From: Colius striatus
Lineage: Eukaryota > Chordata > Aves > Coliiformes > Coliidae
Assembly: GCF_028858725.1 (NCBI RefSeq)
Contig: NC_084775.1
Location: forward strand, 15,645,597-15,709,596
DNA: 64,000 nt
Direction: 5' to 3'
In this document: piece by piece, positions 35,401 to 50,400 of the stretch
Position numbering within the stretch: position 1 is the first letter of the stretch
Layout of the letters: each line of letters starts with the position of its first letter
Translations under genes and position numbers: made by a program
Notes under the pieces: model-generated
Databases searched by the model: none
What the model saw: only the letters and a program-made list of their open reading frames with translations
What the model was told of the DNA's origin: nothing

Positions 35401-38400
35401 TGCGTAGCTGTTGACTTATTCCATCATGCTCTATCCCAGGGACAGCAGTCAGTCTCCCTTGCTCCCACCCTTCAAACCCCGTGCCCCTGCTCCTCAGCCA
35501 GGGTGCCTGGCTCGTGGCTGGGTGATGGGCAGTGACTGGGAAGAGCAAAGGCTTTGCAGCTGGGGTTTGTTGTTGTGGAGCGTGTTTCTGTGCCCACAGC
35601 TCCCAAATGTCAGCTGGCAGGTGTCAACACCAGCCATCTCCTTCTGGATTGGTAGAAAATGGTAAATTAATTTAATGTTATTAGGACTTGAAAAATTAAT
35701 GTTGATGGCTTCAGCTGTGCTCAGGCTGGTCTGAGAGCCAAAAGAGCCTTTGTGTGGCTGTCAGAGCTGTTCGGGCAAGAGGAAGATGAGGATGATAAGC
35801 TGCAGGTTTGTGATGAAAGCTGCTGTTTGCAGAGGGACCTGCTGATGCCTCTCGAGCACCCAGGGCAGCCTGTTTCAAATGTTCCTGTATCAAAAGTAAA
35901 CAGATGGCTTTAATGCAGCGTTTCTCGATGGCTGCATCGATCTCTGGAAGGAGAATGTCTGATCGCCGGGGACCGTTTGCTCTCCTTTGGAAGATGAAAG
36001 CAGTGGGCAGAAGTGCTCTCACACCCCAGAAACCCCTGCCTTGATCTCTCATAGCCACAACAGGTTTTGTGCTTCTTGCTTCCTTCCTTCATCTTCCACC
36101 TCGACGAGCTCTGCGTGCCAGAGGAGCCTCTTTGCTCCTCGCCCAGCCTCTCCTCTCTGCTGCCAAAATGTCATCCCCTCCTCCCTGTGGCGTCCTGGCC
36201 GTTGCCATGGAAATACCTGGGTGGGTTTTTTTGCACAGAGGGACTTCAGAGCAATTGGAGGCTGGCAGTTGTACCTGGCTTCAGTGTCAGTCTTTGCCAC
36301 GTTTGCTAATTGAATCCGAAACGCTTGTCAGCCTGACGCTGAGCACAGCAGAGAACAGCAGCTCTGTGGTGTGATGGGTGCAGAACAAAACAGGGTAAAG
36401 CCTCGAGATCAGGCAATGGAAACAGAGAAGTGACTCAAGCTTCTCCTGAAATGTTGCAGTGGCTTTATGGAGCCTCTTGCAGCTCGTGGTAGCAGCAGTG
36501 CCAACAGATGGCATGGCAATTTGCATTTGACAAGCGCTACAGGAATAGAACCAGCTATAGCGTGATCTGAAGTGATCCCAAATTAGCGTGGTGTGGATGG
36601 GTGTTTGGCCAAGAGCTGCTGCCCTGTGAAGGAAGTCTGGTGCAAAATGCTGGCAGCAAATACACTGGGGTGGTTCCTGTTTCCCCCAGGGTACAATGTT
36701 GTTTTATGGACCCTTCCACTGGATGTCTTTTTGACTTCTGTTCCAGAAAACACCCCAAGCATTCAGAGTTGTTCTTCCCCCTTTGCAGCCCCTGGAGCCT
36801 CAGCCCAGTTCCCAGCTGAGAGCACACGTGGTTCCCGGGCCAGGGCTGCTGCCTGCCCTGAGCATCCCACCGGTGTCCCGTGGATGGTGCCCCAGCTGCA
36901 CAAGCTGCTGTGTTTCCTTTAGGAAGTGCTGATAAATAATTCAGTAAGCCTTTGAGAAAAGCCAAAGGTGTCATTTGGTAGGACTGCAACCAGTGTTTGT
37001 GTGGCAGCAAGAGGATGGAGCTGCCAACCAGCTGGAAGGGCCAGCACGCGTCAGCTGCGTGGTGCCGGTCGAGCTGTGCCCGTGTTCTCTCTTGGTCTGT
37101 GGAAGTGGCTGCTGAGAGTCCTTGGAGCCTGTGGGTGCCAGCACCGCCTGCACCCTGCAGCTGGCAGCTTTGTAACTGACTGGAGCACGAGTCATTGGGA
37201 TTATTTAGTGGTCAGCTAGTAAATGCTTAGGTAAGTGGCAGTGCTCAGTGCTGGAAAAGTCTGGCACCTGCCTTTGGAATAATCCGTGTGTTTGTGGCTG
37301 GAAAGATAAGAAACCGTCTTACAACCCTGAGACTGATGGTGTGGATTTTGTAAACAGGTCTGCTGCAAAAGGCTGCTGTAGCCACGAGACAGGCAATAGA
37401 CAGGTCCTTCGAAAATGAGATGATAAACCTGGCTCCTGAGAGGTGTTGGACTGAAAAGTTCTGATTTAGCTGAAAAAGCAGCTTCTAGCTGCAGTGCAGG
37501 TGTGCTGGCTGTGTGCTGCTTTTCCTCTCGGCCACCCCCAGCACACTGTGCCCCAGGGAGACTCCTGTGGGCACCAGAGGGGACGGTCCAGGAGAGGACT
37601 TGTGCTGTGGGGTAACGTCTCTGTGTGCTAGAGCTGAATGGAGATTCTGCACTTGCTTTACCTTGGACACTGAAGGGCTGTTGGTACAAACCAACCTGAG
37701 AGCTGGAGACAGAACCAGCCCCGTGTTTGTGCTGGGCAGTGCCAGCTGGGTGAGCTGGTGGCAAAGCCCTGCAGAGTGATTGCTGTGGGGCAAGGGAGTC
37801 ACATCGGTGCTTGTGAACACAAACACACCCAGGACTGGCTTAATGTTGCCTCTGCTCCTCTAAGGGATCCTTCAGCATTTGATAGTACCTGAGAAGTGAC
37901 AGTGCTGTAGTGCTACGTGGACAAGCCTTGCACAGGGTGTGGGAAACCACTTCCCATGGAGCTTAAGCAGAGGTTATTCCTGGAAGGAGACCTTGGTTTG
38001 GAGAAGCAATTAGAGGAGTGCTCAGATTACATGTGCCCATTGTTGCACTGGAACTGACATGTAAAATGAGATTTTTAAGTGCTAGAATTAACTTCCAGAC
38101 ACATAATCAAAGCAGCACTTAAGGACTGCAATGAGAGTGGGAAAACACCAGCTCATAAAAGAGTGTGAGCTGCAAACATGCAAAAGCAAACCAAGTCTGA
38201 GGCCTGTGTCATCAGTGAGGTCTGGTTTGGAGAGAGGTTGGTTGGGTTTTTTAACAGACAGGAGAGCATTTGAAACAAGTTCCAGGGAAGGCAATGCATT
38301 GAGGTGTGATGAAGAGACTCGAAGGACGGATGGGAACGGTGGATCTTGAGCACGGTGCTTGCTTGTGCTGGATGAGTGGCAGGATGCTCTTCTGATTCCC

Positions 38401-41400
38401 TGCAGTCTGCTAAGAAGAGATGAGATGGAGGAGGGATTCCCAAGGCTCCTGCTGTACCTGCTGGGGTTTTCCAGAGCTGCTGCTGAGCAGACTGGCTTTG
38501 CCTGGCACCATGGTAGCCAGTGCTTGGTTGTGTCCTAGGCAAGGTGGGTTCTGAGAGGATGCAGGCAGTGCCAGGCCCTCGTGTTGCATCACCTCTGCCA
38601 TCCCATGCAGAGGTGGCTGCTCACAGCTAGCAGAAGACACCTTCCCACTGTGTGTTTTAGTGTAAATTCCTTGTTTTCAGGGTGCAGGTTCCATGAGCAC
38701 TCACCCCAAAGCCTGACTGTTGCTGACCAAGCCAGGTCCATAGCAGTTGCCAAAGACATAAAGGGCAGCTCAATCACCAGAGGCATTTCTTTTGTTGTAG
38801 CTTTTATTGATATGAAGTGAGTCTCTTTGTGGAAAGTCCCACTACAAGGGCTGAAATCAGACCTGGTTCTGTTCTCCCATTGCTCTGGCCATACATGCTT
38901 CAGGTTCTGGCTGCTTTGCCCCTTTGGAGGGGGACAGAGCAGTCTGACACTAGCCTCTCTGCTCTGTTTTCCATCTGTTGCCCTACCAGAGGCCATTTCC
39001 CTGTGTCCTGGAGCTGTGAGCCTGGGTCTGTCAGACAGGCCTGTGCCTGGGAGCGTTGCTGCAGCTGCACTGCACAGAGCTTGCTCTGCAGCCCTTCTGG
39101 CAAAGTGACTCCTTGGACCAGGACTGGGAAGAGGATCAAGCTGGGCACTCTCTGCTGTAAACAGTTCCACAGAGTTATGAGCATGGCCAAATAGATGGGA
39201 GGTGCTGTGCTTCAACACCTTAATAACCAGCCAGAGGCTTTGCAAGAGGCATGGCTGGGGAAACTGTGACTGCAAACATCACTGAATAGGTGAGAGTACA
39301 GCTTGTATGGTGACTTGCCTGGAAAAATCCAGCCAGGTAGAACAGTTGTGAGTCAATATTGCCTTAGATTAATGAAACCCAGAGTTACTGGTCTGCTCTT
39401 GATCTCTGCACCTCTGTGGCTGTTGTCGCTGCTGCAATATTTGGCTTGTTCCACCAGTGTAAATGCCAGCTGGGACTGGGCATGGTTGTGAAGCTCTGAT
39501 GGGAAAACTGGACTTTGAGATGAAGCATAACACTGGGAATTCTGTGGGAGAGAGCTCTGAGCCTTCGCCCCTCGGTGGCACCTGGGGGTTGTTGGGTTCA
39601 TAAGGCTTTGGGTTCATTTTTGGAGGGGGGAAATAAAGCAGTGAGCCAAACAAAATTGTCCCAGCAGTGCTTGGGCTGCGATGGAGCTGGGCAGGCCAGG
39701 GGCTGGCAAGGGAGAGGCTGGAGCCTCGCTGGAGCCGTGGGGGAGCAAGCAAACCCCTGGTCTGAAGCAGGTACCCAGCAGGATTGCTGATGAATGCCCT
39801 AAGGGAAGGGCTCTTAGTGCCTGGGGCTCTTGGATCCAGCCACAGACTCACAGTAGGGGAGGAATAGCTCACTCAGTGATTCAGAGGGTAATGTTGGGAC
39901 CAGCCTGTCTCCTGCTGTACATCTGGAACTGCAACGACTGCTGTGGGAACACTTTGTCATGGGGTGTCCCTGGGACCCTGCTCTCCCCAGGCAGGAGGTG
40001 ACTTGTCCTGTGCTCACAGCTGGAGCCAGGAGGAGTGTTTTTATTGCTGTGGAATGCTTTATGATATTCCTCTCCAGTTTACCTACAGCTAAATCATTAG
40101 TTGCTGGTTTAATTTCCTTTCTAATAAAAGAAGAGCAAACATCTCATTTTCCTTGGGCTGGCTGTAGATCAAGAGTGGGCAGCTTCATTTGTAGGGATTG
40201 TTCTGGCTACAATGTGAGAATTAGCATGAAAATGCTGGGATGCAGCATGTTTAGAGGCTGTGCAAGTCTTCTCTGTGGAGTGAGCCAAAGTGGGTTACTG
40301 GCATTCTCCATCCCAGAGCCTGGCCAGGGAGAGGGTCTGGGGCACGGAGGCAGCTGCTGTGGAGGGGCTGGGTGGGAGGGTCCTTCGGGTCTGCAGACAG
40401 CAGCATGGGGATCCTGGAGGGGTCTGGGGACTCTCTAGTTGGAGCTGCACCAGCTGGATGAGGCCTGTGAGCAGCTCAACCTGCAGCCAAAGGCTGGTGT
40501 AGGGCAGTCCCTGAGGTGTGCATCGCTGGGCCCTTCTGCCAGGGCTGCAACGTGGGGTGGTGGGTGATCGGCTTTGGGGCCATCAGGGTTTCCAAAGGAG
40601 GGATTGGTGTGTCTTTGTTGGACACTTAATGAAAGGGCGGAGGAAGAGGAGGGACTGTCCTGGTGTGCAGCTGGGCACTGGCTGCTGGTGCACAAGAGGT
40701 TGAGTGCTGCTGCTGCAGCCGAGGTCAGAGCACACGTCTCGCTCTAATGCAGCACGTGGAAGAGAGGGGCTTCTGTGGCTGGGACTTGCTCTGTCTCCAT
40801 TTCTGTTTCACAGTGTTCCTTCTGTCGTTGGAGTTTAAAATAAAACACTGCTGGAGCTGGGAAGGCTGAATGGGAATTGCAGCTGCTCCTTTCCGTGGTG
40901 CTCTGCGTGTGGCAACGGTATGAGGGACAAAACTATATGTTGGGCAGAGTGAGGGGCTTGCTAACCTCACCTGGCCTTGCCTTGCCCCAAGGTGCCCTGA
41001 TAAGGGACAGCTGCAGTGTTTGGCCACTTGCCACAGTAAAGCAGGGAGATAGAGGAGCTGTTTTGCCTGTCTCTGCCAGCAGAGCCCTCTGTGCCCGGAG
41101 CGTTCCTGCAGCCCCAGTCGCTGCCCCGAGCACAGAGTTGGGATGGAGGAGCTGCTGGAGCTGCCTTGTGCTGTGCCAAGGTGAATTCCCAGTGCCAAGG
41201 TGAATTCCCAGTACTCTGAACCGCCTCCAGTCCCGAGGTGCCCCTCTCAGTGACATTCCCTGCTGTGGGCTCCTGACTCACCGTCAGCTCATCTGAGCTG
41301 CGGGGTTGCAGATGAGATGACTGTGCAGGTCCTGCTGCCCCACTTCCCCAGCAGGCTCTGTTAGTCACCCAGCAGGTCGGAGCAGAGCAGTGCTGGGAGC

Positions 41401-44400
41401 TGACCTGTTTGCTTTGACAGGCAGAGAGGTGCTTTTACCTTTAGATATGACTTTTTTCTTCATCTGTATTCATAAAGGATTTCCTTTATTGAGCTGTCAG
41501 CTGTGCATAACTGACCTTGATTATGTCTGCAAAGGAGCTTAATTCCCTAAATGATGCCATGAAAGGTCTCTCACATGCAAGGTTTGCTTGGCCAAGTCTT
41601 GACCTGCTGGTCTTTCCCTCTTCCCTGTGCCTGCAGAGAGAAGATCTCGTTAAGCAGAGCCTCTCTTGCACTCACACCTCTGCTCTGAGAACTCCTTCCC
41701 CTGCAAATTCTGAAACCAAAGAGTGAAAAACAAACTAAAAGAGTGAAAACACTCCACATCTCTCCTGTTCAGCTCCTGTGTCCTACAGAGGCGTGTGGAT
41801 GATGTTGCTTGAGAACTGAGACAGCTCTCAGAGCTGCCCTGGGTTCCCTGCTCTGAGGGCAGGGCCATATTCCCACACAACTTTCCACTTTAAGGGCATT
41901 TCATCCAGAATCCCACCCTGGAAATCAGAGCACCCCCAGCAGTGTTCCCCCATCCTGTGGGCAGTGGCAGAAGTCACTTCTGTTGAGTGTGTGAGGTTGC
42001 TTGGGGTGCCCAGAGCTGTTACTGTTTGGCAGCAGCATGTGTTTTGGTGTTCCCTTCAATGTTGTCTGTGTAGAGAATAAGTGAGTTCAGCACATCAGCA
42101 AGGTAGCAGCCAGGAGCAGTGGGAGATGGGACATGGGGACATGCTCGCAGCAGGAGACCGTCAGCAAGAGGGGACAGTCTGCTGGCAACCTCTGCCAGAA
42201 GCTGATCCTTGGGAATAGGAAGCCAAGGCACTTAAAAGGTATTCTGCTGTGATGGTGACTCAGGTTTGTAGGTGGCAGTTGCTGTGCTCTGGGGGGATGT
42301 GTAACAGGCAGCCCAGGGAGCTGGTTAGCACTGCTTTACAGGGTGACCCTGCTGTGTCTGCCCAACAGGGTCTGTGTTCTACAACAGGGATGCCCTCAGA
42401 GGGAGGGGGAGAGGTGGGCAGGGGCAGGTGCTAGTGGAAGAGAAGCAGTGCTGGGGGTGCTTGGGTTTCTTGCTCTGGTAGTCCTTGACTCCTCAGGCTG
42501 CTCTTTGGACAGCCAGACAGTCCTGGGAGCTTCTCTGAGCACCCAGCTTGCCTGGCTGGCCTGGCCTCCCATCATGTGCCTGCACAAGTTAGAATTGCTG
42601 TGGGTTCCTATTTATTTCCTTCCCCCAGCCGTGTCCCTGATGTGCCCCATGCCTGGCAGCTTCCTTTTGGTGAGTTGCACTGGGGTGGGTGCCAGTGACC
42701 TGGCAGCAGCAGTGGCAGTCAGAGGGCAGCACTGCTGCACAAAGAGCACTGCTGGTCACGTTTGGTGCCAGGTGATCGCTGCCTTTGGCACTGATGGATA
42801 GTTGCAGTCATCTGGGACAGCTGTGCCCCAGGAAATTTGGCAAATCCCCCTAAAATGAGGGAACACCAGTGTAGCAGCATTGAATAACGAGGTTGGGTGA
42901 CCCTCATTGAGATGCCCTTTACCTGAGTGATGCAGGATTCCTGCAGTTCACTCTCTGCTCATAGTTTTCCTACTTTGGAGTTTCTCAAAACCAAAACAAC
43001 CCTTTTTTGTTTGTAATACCTGACTTTGTGGAGTAGCTGGTGATGCTCAGCAGGCAAAGCTGCATCGCCCCTCCTTGAGACCTCAGGTGGCAGAGCTGAT
43101 TAGAAAAGCCAGAGAGCAGAGGAGGTTTCCTTCCAGCAGAGCATCTCCACTGCAGGTCTCACTCTGCTCTGTGCTGAGACTCAACATTTTCTGTTCAACA
43201 GGTGAAGCAGATCATGGAGGAGGCGGTGACAAGGAAGTTCGTGCACGAGGACAGCAGCCACATCATCTCCTTCTGTGGTGAGTCTCTGGTGGCAGGCTAG
43301 AAATAATCCTTTATTTTTAATCCCCTTCAGAGCTGATTCAACAGAAAGTCTGTCAAGTCCAAATATTTCTTGGCTGTTATGGAACAGGAATGTGTGGCAA
43401 GGAGACATCAGTGTGCCTGAGTGCAGGAGCTCACGGGCTGGAGGCTGCTCAAGCCTCTGAAATGGAGTTTGAGGGAGATCTCAGAATTTCAGCCTTTCAT
43501 AACATCACTGCTGATTGTTAGACTTTGCACTCAGGCGGCAGAATTAGATTGCTTCTGTTCTTTTGTCTCTTCTATGTCATCCATTCAAAGTGGAGAACAA
43601 GTGTCTGCCACAGACACAGTTAATGCCCAGGTGAAGCAGTTCCTTCAGCTGCCCAGTCTGCCCAGTGCTTCCAGAAGTGGGTTTGCAAGAGAGAGGAGAC
43701 CTGGCTGGTGGGCTGGGGGGAGTTGGGTGGATTTCAAACCTGGGCAGAAACCAGTTAGTCCATTGACAGCACTTCAGGCTGTTGGGTGAGGGAGGGGGTT
43801 GTAGTGTGGGGGCCTGGGCATGGGACAGGCCCTTTGTGCTAGGTGCTGCATGGGTAAGAACATTTCCCAGCCCTTTGGGGAGGCAGGTGGGATGGGGCTG
43901 GACTCAGATGAGGGGCTTCAAAGAGACAAAGGGATGGCATTAACCAGACATGTGGGCTGTGATTTCTGACAGTCCCATCAGCATCAAGTGTTTACCCACT
44001 CACCCAGAGCTCGAGAACGTGCTTTGGAAGGCGCCTGCTGCCCTCCATCTGCCTCTGTCTCCTCACCAGCAGCTGTCTGAGGTGGGTGCTGGTTTTGGGA
44101 GACACCAGTAACCACTGTGGAAGAGGAGCAAGTCCCTTGCTGTCTTTTGGTTTGGTAGCAGGTTTACACAAAGGTGTGTTTCCCAGGTGCTTGTGGTTTT
44201 GGATCTGTGAATAGCCCCTTCCCTTGGCAGGGTTGCAGTGCAGTCAGCCTTGTGACAGACCACTCTGCCAGACTCCTGCCACACTCCTCTGGCCACGCTC
44301 CAGCCTCTCAGTGTCTTGTAGTGGGGGGCCCAACACTGAACACAGCACTCGAGCTGCAGCCTCACCAGCCTTGGTGTGGCCCAAGGGCAGGACCCAGCCC

Positions 44401-47400
44401 CTGGCCTTGTTGAACCTTGTCCCATTGCCCTCAGCCCATCACTTCAGCCTGGCCAGGGCCTTCAGAAGAGCTGCTGCCAGGGGTCTGAGTCAGGGATGTG
44501 GACCTCTCAGGGTTCTTGGCCAAGCAAGAAACTCCCCTGTCATCCTGTGGCTCAGCCCTGGGACTGGAGCTGCCAGGGGACCTCTTTGCTCTGGCAGCAT
44601 GAGCCCTAGCTTCCAGGTGAGGGGATGGCAGCCTGTGCCCGTTGGGAGCTGCTGTGCTTGCTGTGCCTGCCATGTGAGACTTTGCTGAGCTACAGGCAGC
44701 TGTGCCTGCTGCTGCAGGGATGCTGTGGGGAGGGGGAGCAGCACTCCTCAGTTTACAAATAGCTGAAGGGCAACTTGCTAATTTGGAGGCTGGGAAGAAA
44801 ATGACAGAAGTGATGACAAGTGGTTTTTGAAGGAGTGTCTCTGAGAAGGCTCGTGCAGCACTGTCACCACTGGATGAGGCTGGAGCATCCACAGAGAGGC
44901 AGAGAAGGGAGCTGTGAGGTCTGCTTTTCTGCTTTGGGGAGCCAGGCTGCCTTCTTCCTTTTCTCTTGGGCCCTCCCATAAAAGACATGCAAGTGCTTGT
45001 TTGAGGCCTGTGTGCCTTTGTGTGCTGCCTGCCGAACGGCATCGAAAGAGCAGAACAGACTTCAAGGTGTGACTCATTCTCTGCCTCTCTGTGCAGCACG
45101 AGGCTTCGCAGCCTGCAATTATTTATAGGCTCCTGCCACACGGAGCTGAGGCATCCAGGCACGAGGGGCTCCCTGCTTCCTTCTGCCTTCTTGCTGCTGC
45201 TGCTGCACCCTCTGTCTGCCTGCTGCAGCTCTCGTTGGAATGGTGTGTGCACCTTCCTCCGTGCCCTGGCTCTCTGAGCTGGGTGAGCTTGTAAACAACC
45301 TCCTCCCCTGACAAGCAGAGCATGCTGCAAGGCTGGCTCTGGCTAAGCAGAGCTGCCCTTTTCTCTGGGGAGAGCTGCCTCATCGAGCTCTCCTCTTGCC
45401 GTGTGCAGCCAGTGTAGCACAAAGCCCTTCTGCTGAGAGCAGCGAAGAGCCCCAGCCCCCACGGCCCTGCTCTGCCTGCCAGGGAACAGCTCGCAGCAGA
45501 CAAACACGAGTTGGCATCTGTCACGTTCCTGCTGCCCTGAGAGGCTGATGGACAGCCTGGGCAGGGCTGGGGGCCTGCCTGAGCCGAGGGGTTTGTTGTC
45601 CACATCGGTGCTGAGGCTGCCTGGATATGCAGCCCGAGTGGTTTCAGTTGTGCCAAGCCAGGCTGCTCTCAGGAGTATCTTCAGGCTTTTACCGAGAATC
45701 AAACCTCCCACTTCACCTGGATGTAGCTGCACAGAGCCCCTGCACTGAGTGTCTCTGCTGTAGAGGATATCTTTAAGGATGGGGAGAAGCTCTTCAGTGT
45801 CTGTTTGCAGTGGTGGCGGTTGGTTATGGACTGAGCATCGTCTGGGCTGTGGCAGGGAAGGCTCAGGGCACCAGCTTCCTGGGGAAGGGGGGTGCTGGTG
45901 CACCAGAAAGCTCCTCAGACCCACATCAACAGCCTGCAGAACTGTGGGTGCATGTAATTTTCCAGTGCTTTGATCAGGCTGTTTAATAAGCCCGTGTTTG
46001 ACACTGCACATCCATCGCCAGCGCTCCCAGGGGACTCTGGCAAGCAGATTGCCTGCGGAGCCTGTACGTGTGCACATCCTCCTGTGGAGTCATCGCTGGC
46101 TCCTGGGCTCCCCACGGGCCTGGGCACGGAGCCTGGCAGGGGAGGGCAGGCAGCTGCTGCTCCCTGGGCACTCACTGGGCTTTGGTGAGTGCCCGACGCT
46201 GCCCGTTGGCACAGCCCAGCGCAGGGAGCCGGGGGAAGCCTTGCACAGGTCCTTAACTGCTGAGCACCGACTGTGAGGGGCCAACCGAGGCACCCCCGAG
46301 CTGGGAGGGTGCCTGAAGCCAGACTGAGCTGCTGACAGAGCCTGTGCCTTGCCCCAGCCGCTCTGTTGCCTCCTTTGAAGCTCTGACGTCTTGGCATGCC
46401 CACAGCTCCTGTTCACTCCCATCAAGCCAGTCACTTAGTTCAGATGAGCTGAGCTCCCGACAGACTGCACCCACCTCGGTTTATCTCCTTCTGTGTTGAA
46501 GAGCTAAGCTTGTACCTGTCTCTGGTCAGCAGAAGTGGCTGCAGGCAGGGAGGCTGCGTTGGCCCAGGCACGTCTGGGCTCCCTCGTCTCCTGGCTGCGG
46601 GGGCACCACGTGGCGCTGGTTTCCTCCTGGGAAGCGTCTGTGCCGTGGAGCAAGGTGCTGGGTGCAGCAGGAGAGCAGCAGCTGCTTCAGGACGTGAGCT
46701 CCGAGCTCTCCTGCCCTCAGTAACAGCTTTGCTCTGTCGCAGCTGCTGTGGAGGCCTGTGTGCTGTACGGCCTGAAGCGGAGGGCAGCGGGGTTCCTGCG
46801 CAGCAACAAGATAGCAGCTCTGTTCATGAAGGTGGGAAAGAGCTTTCCCCTGGCTGAGGAGCTTTGCAAGAAGGTGCAAGACCTGGAGCAGCTCATTGAG
46901 AACGCGTAAGGCACCAGCAGAGGCGTCACCCCCAGGTCACTGGTGTGGGGATGTGGTTTGGGTCGGGCCGTGGGTCACGGTGTCTGCCTGGAGCTCTACG
47001 GGAGGAGCTGCAGAGCCCTGTCCCGGGCTTCTGGTATCTTGACTGAGGTGGGGGTTTTTCTCAGAGGCTATGAGTCGTAGCTGTGGTTGAAGTGAGGATG
47101 GGCAAGCTCTTACTTGCTCTGCCCCTTGTCTCGTGCTCCGGGGACAGCTGAGCACATTTGCTCCTCAACTGTCACAGTTGATGGACCAGGGCACTAAGCC
47201 AACTGGAACCACGTTTGCTCTGCCTCCATGTGCAAGGCCTGAACCTGCAGTAACTCAGCTGCTGCCTGAGAGGAGCTTACTCATCCTTGGACAGGAACCA
47301 GGGAGATGGATGGAGCAGCTACCTGAGGGCAGGAATCTTTATGCTGTCCTAAGATAAGCTGCTTTGCTTGTGAACTGCTGTCCTCGGGCACCAGTGGAGA

Positions 47401-50400
47401 AGATGTGTGAGCTGGAGGAGTCTGCTGAGGGAGAGGCTTGTTCTAGGGTGCCTTTACAGTGGGAAACTGCTTTAGTGAAGTCAGTTTTCAGATGCAGATG
47501 TGGGTCTTCTGGAGCAGGGGGTGGAACAGACGAAGGGAGCAGTCCCCAGAGCCCTGTCCCCACACAGTTCCCTGGGCACCAGCCCCACTGAAACCCCAGC
47601 CTCTTGCCTCCTGAGGTGCTGTGAGTGCCCTGGGCTCCTGTGGTGCTGGGTGATGGGCCACTGATGTTGTTGTCTTTTTACTTTGTCTGTCTAAAGACGA
47701 AATCAAGCCCAGGGCATCCCAGAGAACGTGCGCAAGGTGCCAAAGGTGCCCAACCTGTCCCCTCAAGCCATCAAGCACCTCTGGATCCGCACGGCCCTCT
47801 TTGAGAAGGTCTTGGATAAAATCGTGCTTTACTTGGTAGAGAACAGCAGGTGAGTGCTGGCACAGGCCAAACATTTGCCCTCCCAACTCCCTGGCAGCAT
47901 CTGCCCCTTCCAGTGGTGTTGCTGGCTGAGCTTGTCCAAGTGGGACAGGGAATGGGACAGGCCAGTTGCATCGTGCTGTGTCCTTCACGGGACCCTGCTG
48001 CTGGTGGCCACCATCTACTCCCTAAAACAGACACAGGCCACACTTACTCTGCTGATGTCTGGGTTGTTTTCTGGGAACTGCACACCGAGGTGTCCTGTTC
48101 TGGGGAGGTGCCATCTCCAGCCCTGGGGGTGTTCTGTTGGGTGATGGTGATTGATGAGGGAGGGCATCTGTTCCCCTGGAATCTCATGGCTATCAGAAAC
48201 AGCTCATTAAGGGCTTCTTGCCCTCTCACCATCAAGGAGTGATACAGAAAGAGAAGGGCATTACAGTGGTTTAAGCCCACTGTCATCTTGTAGTCTCAGG
48301 GTTGAAGTGCTACAGCATTCTGTTCTCTTATTTCTTCTAGTAAGTACTATGAGAAAGAAGCTCTCCTGATGGATCCTGTGGATGGGCCAATTCTTGCGTC
48401 TTTATTAGGTAACACTTTCCTCTTACCCTCTGTTGGTAACTTACTTTCCCAACCTGTGCTCTCAGTTCTGTGGTCTGGGATGTGAAATGCAGTTGTTTTC
48501 TAGTCAAATCTCCAGAAAACTTACCAGCCTAGGACAGGCAGCCCTGTGGAGAGCCTGTGATGGAGAGCCTGTGATGGAGAGTTTGTGATGGAGAGCTTGT
48601 GAAGAGCACATGGTGTGCAGTCCATAGAGGTGGAGAGCTGCAAAGCTGAGCTCAGGGGTTTCCTTTCCATGCACAGGCTTCAGTAATAGTCATGTGCAGG
48701 AACCAAGGGTCTGGGAAGCAGTGCCAGGGCTGGCTGACTCCTCTGAGTTCTTTGCTGCTGTTGTGCAGTGCAGTAACGTGTGCTGAGCCTGGTGCCTGCC
48801 CTCCTGCCACCCCTGCTCTGAGGCGCTGGGTCTGCGGCTTCCAGCCACTGGAACACTACTGATGGCTTCCTTCTGACTGCTGCTTTCTTCTCTGCACAGT
48901 GGGGCCCTGTGCACTGGAGTACACCAAGATGAAGACTGCTGACCACTTCTGGACAGACCCCTCGGCTGACGAGCTGGTTCAGAGGCACCGGATCCACAGC
49001 TCCCACTGTCGCCAGGACTCGCCCACCAAGCGCCCAGCGCTCTGCGTGAGTGGGGAGGGACAGGCCTCCTGCAGGGCTCCTGGGCACAGCCTCACTCTGT
49101 CTGAGAAGGGCTGCGAGGCCCTCTGAGGAGAGAAGGGAGAAAGATGCAGTTACTTGAAGCCTTGGAGCCAGAAGCGGTGGGGTCACGGGCTGTGGAGGCA
49201 GCAGGTGTGCTGCACAGTGTGGCATGCAGCAGGGGGCCTCTGCCCTTTGGGAGCATCACAGAAAGCAAAGGCAGCTGAGGTCTGCTGCTTAGTGCAAACA
49301 AAGCACGATCCTGGGGCTTTGAGGACAGAATCAAGCTTGGCCAGAGCCAGGAATCCTCTTAGAGGACACAGAGGGACAGATTTCGAGTAGCGTCTTTATA
49401 CAAGTAAGGAAGGAAGGAGCTTCAAGAGAAGCTCTTTGAGAGCTAGAGGTGTGTGTGCTCAGCTGATTTCTGCAGGTGGCTCTCTTCCAGATCCAGAAGA
49501 GGCACTCGAGTGGCAGCATGGACGACCGGCCCTCGCTGTGCGCCAGGGACTACGTGGAGTCTCTGCACCAGAACTCGCGCGCCACGCTCCTCTACGGCAA
49601 GAACAACGTGCTGGTGCAGCCGGTGAGTGCCACCGGGGCCTGGGCTGCCAAACGCTGCTCTGCTCCCTCACAGCTTGTGCTGTTCCAAGCTGCTCACAGG
49701 CTTGCTTTTAATCTGGGAAGGGACTGGTGTGTGCGTGTTGATGGCCAGGTGACACAGATCCTCTCAAGGAGCTCTGCTTCTGTCTGAGTGTGAGCAGGCT
49801 CAGAGGCCACAGCACCCTCCTCCTGCCTCTCCTTGCTTATTGGAGTCAAAGAAACACAAACTGCTTAGATGGAGCTGTTTGGCAGAGCCACTGTGGGTTT
49901 CTTGCTGTTGGGGAGTGTGCTTGGGGGCAGCAGGGCTGTGTTCCTGTGCAGGGCTGTGTTCCTGTGCAGGGCCGTGCTCCAAGGCAGGACTCAGCCTTGG
50001 GTAGCCTGAGGTGGTGCTTCTGGCGCCTTCCAGCCTGTGCTCACCAGCTCCCTCCCTCCCTGTGTTTCTCTCCTCAAGCGAGACGACATGGAGGCCATCC
50101 CAGGGTATCTGTCCCTTCACCAGACTGCTGACATCATGGCACTGAAGTGGACTCCCAACCAGCTGATGAACGGCTCCGTGGGGGATCTGGACTACGAGAA
50201 GAGGTGACTGGCTCCAAGTGTGCCCTCGTGGGGCAGAGGGGAGGCAGTTCCCCGGGTCAGAGCGTGGGTCTGGTGTCTGAGGCCATCAGGGAGAGTTCCC
50301 ACTGGCTACAGAGCAAAACAGTCACCCCTGGGTCTGTAACAGGGGAAGAGACAGGGAAAGGAGGTCTGGAGAGGGCTGCAGGAGGTGGGGTGAGATCTGC

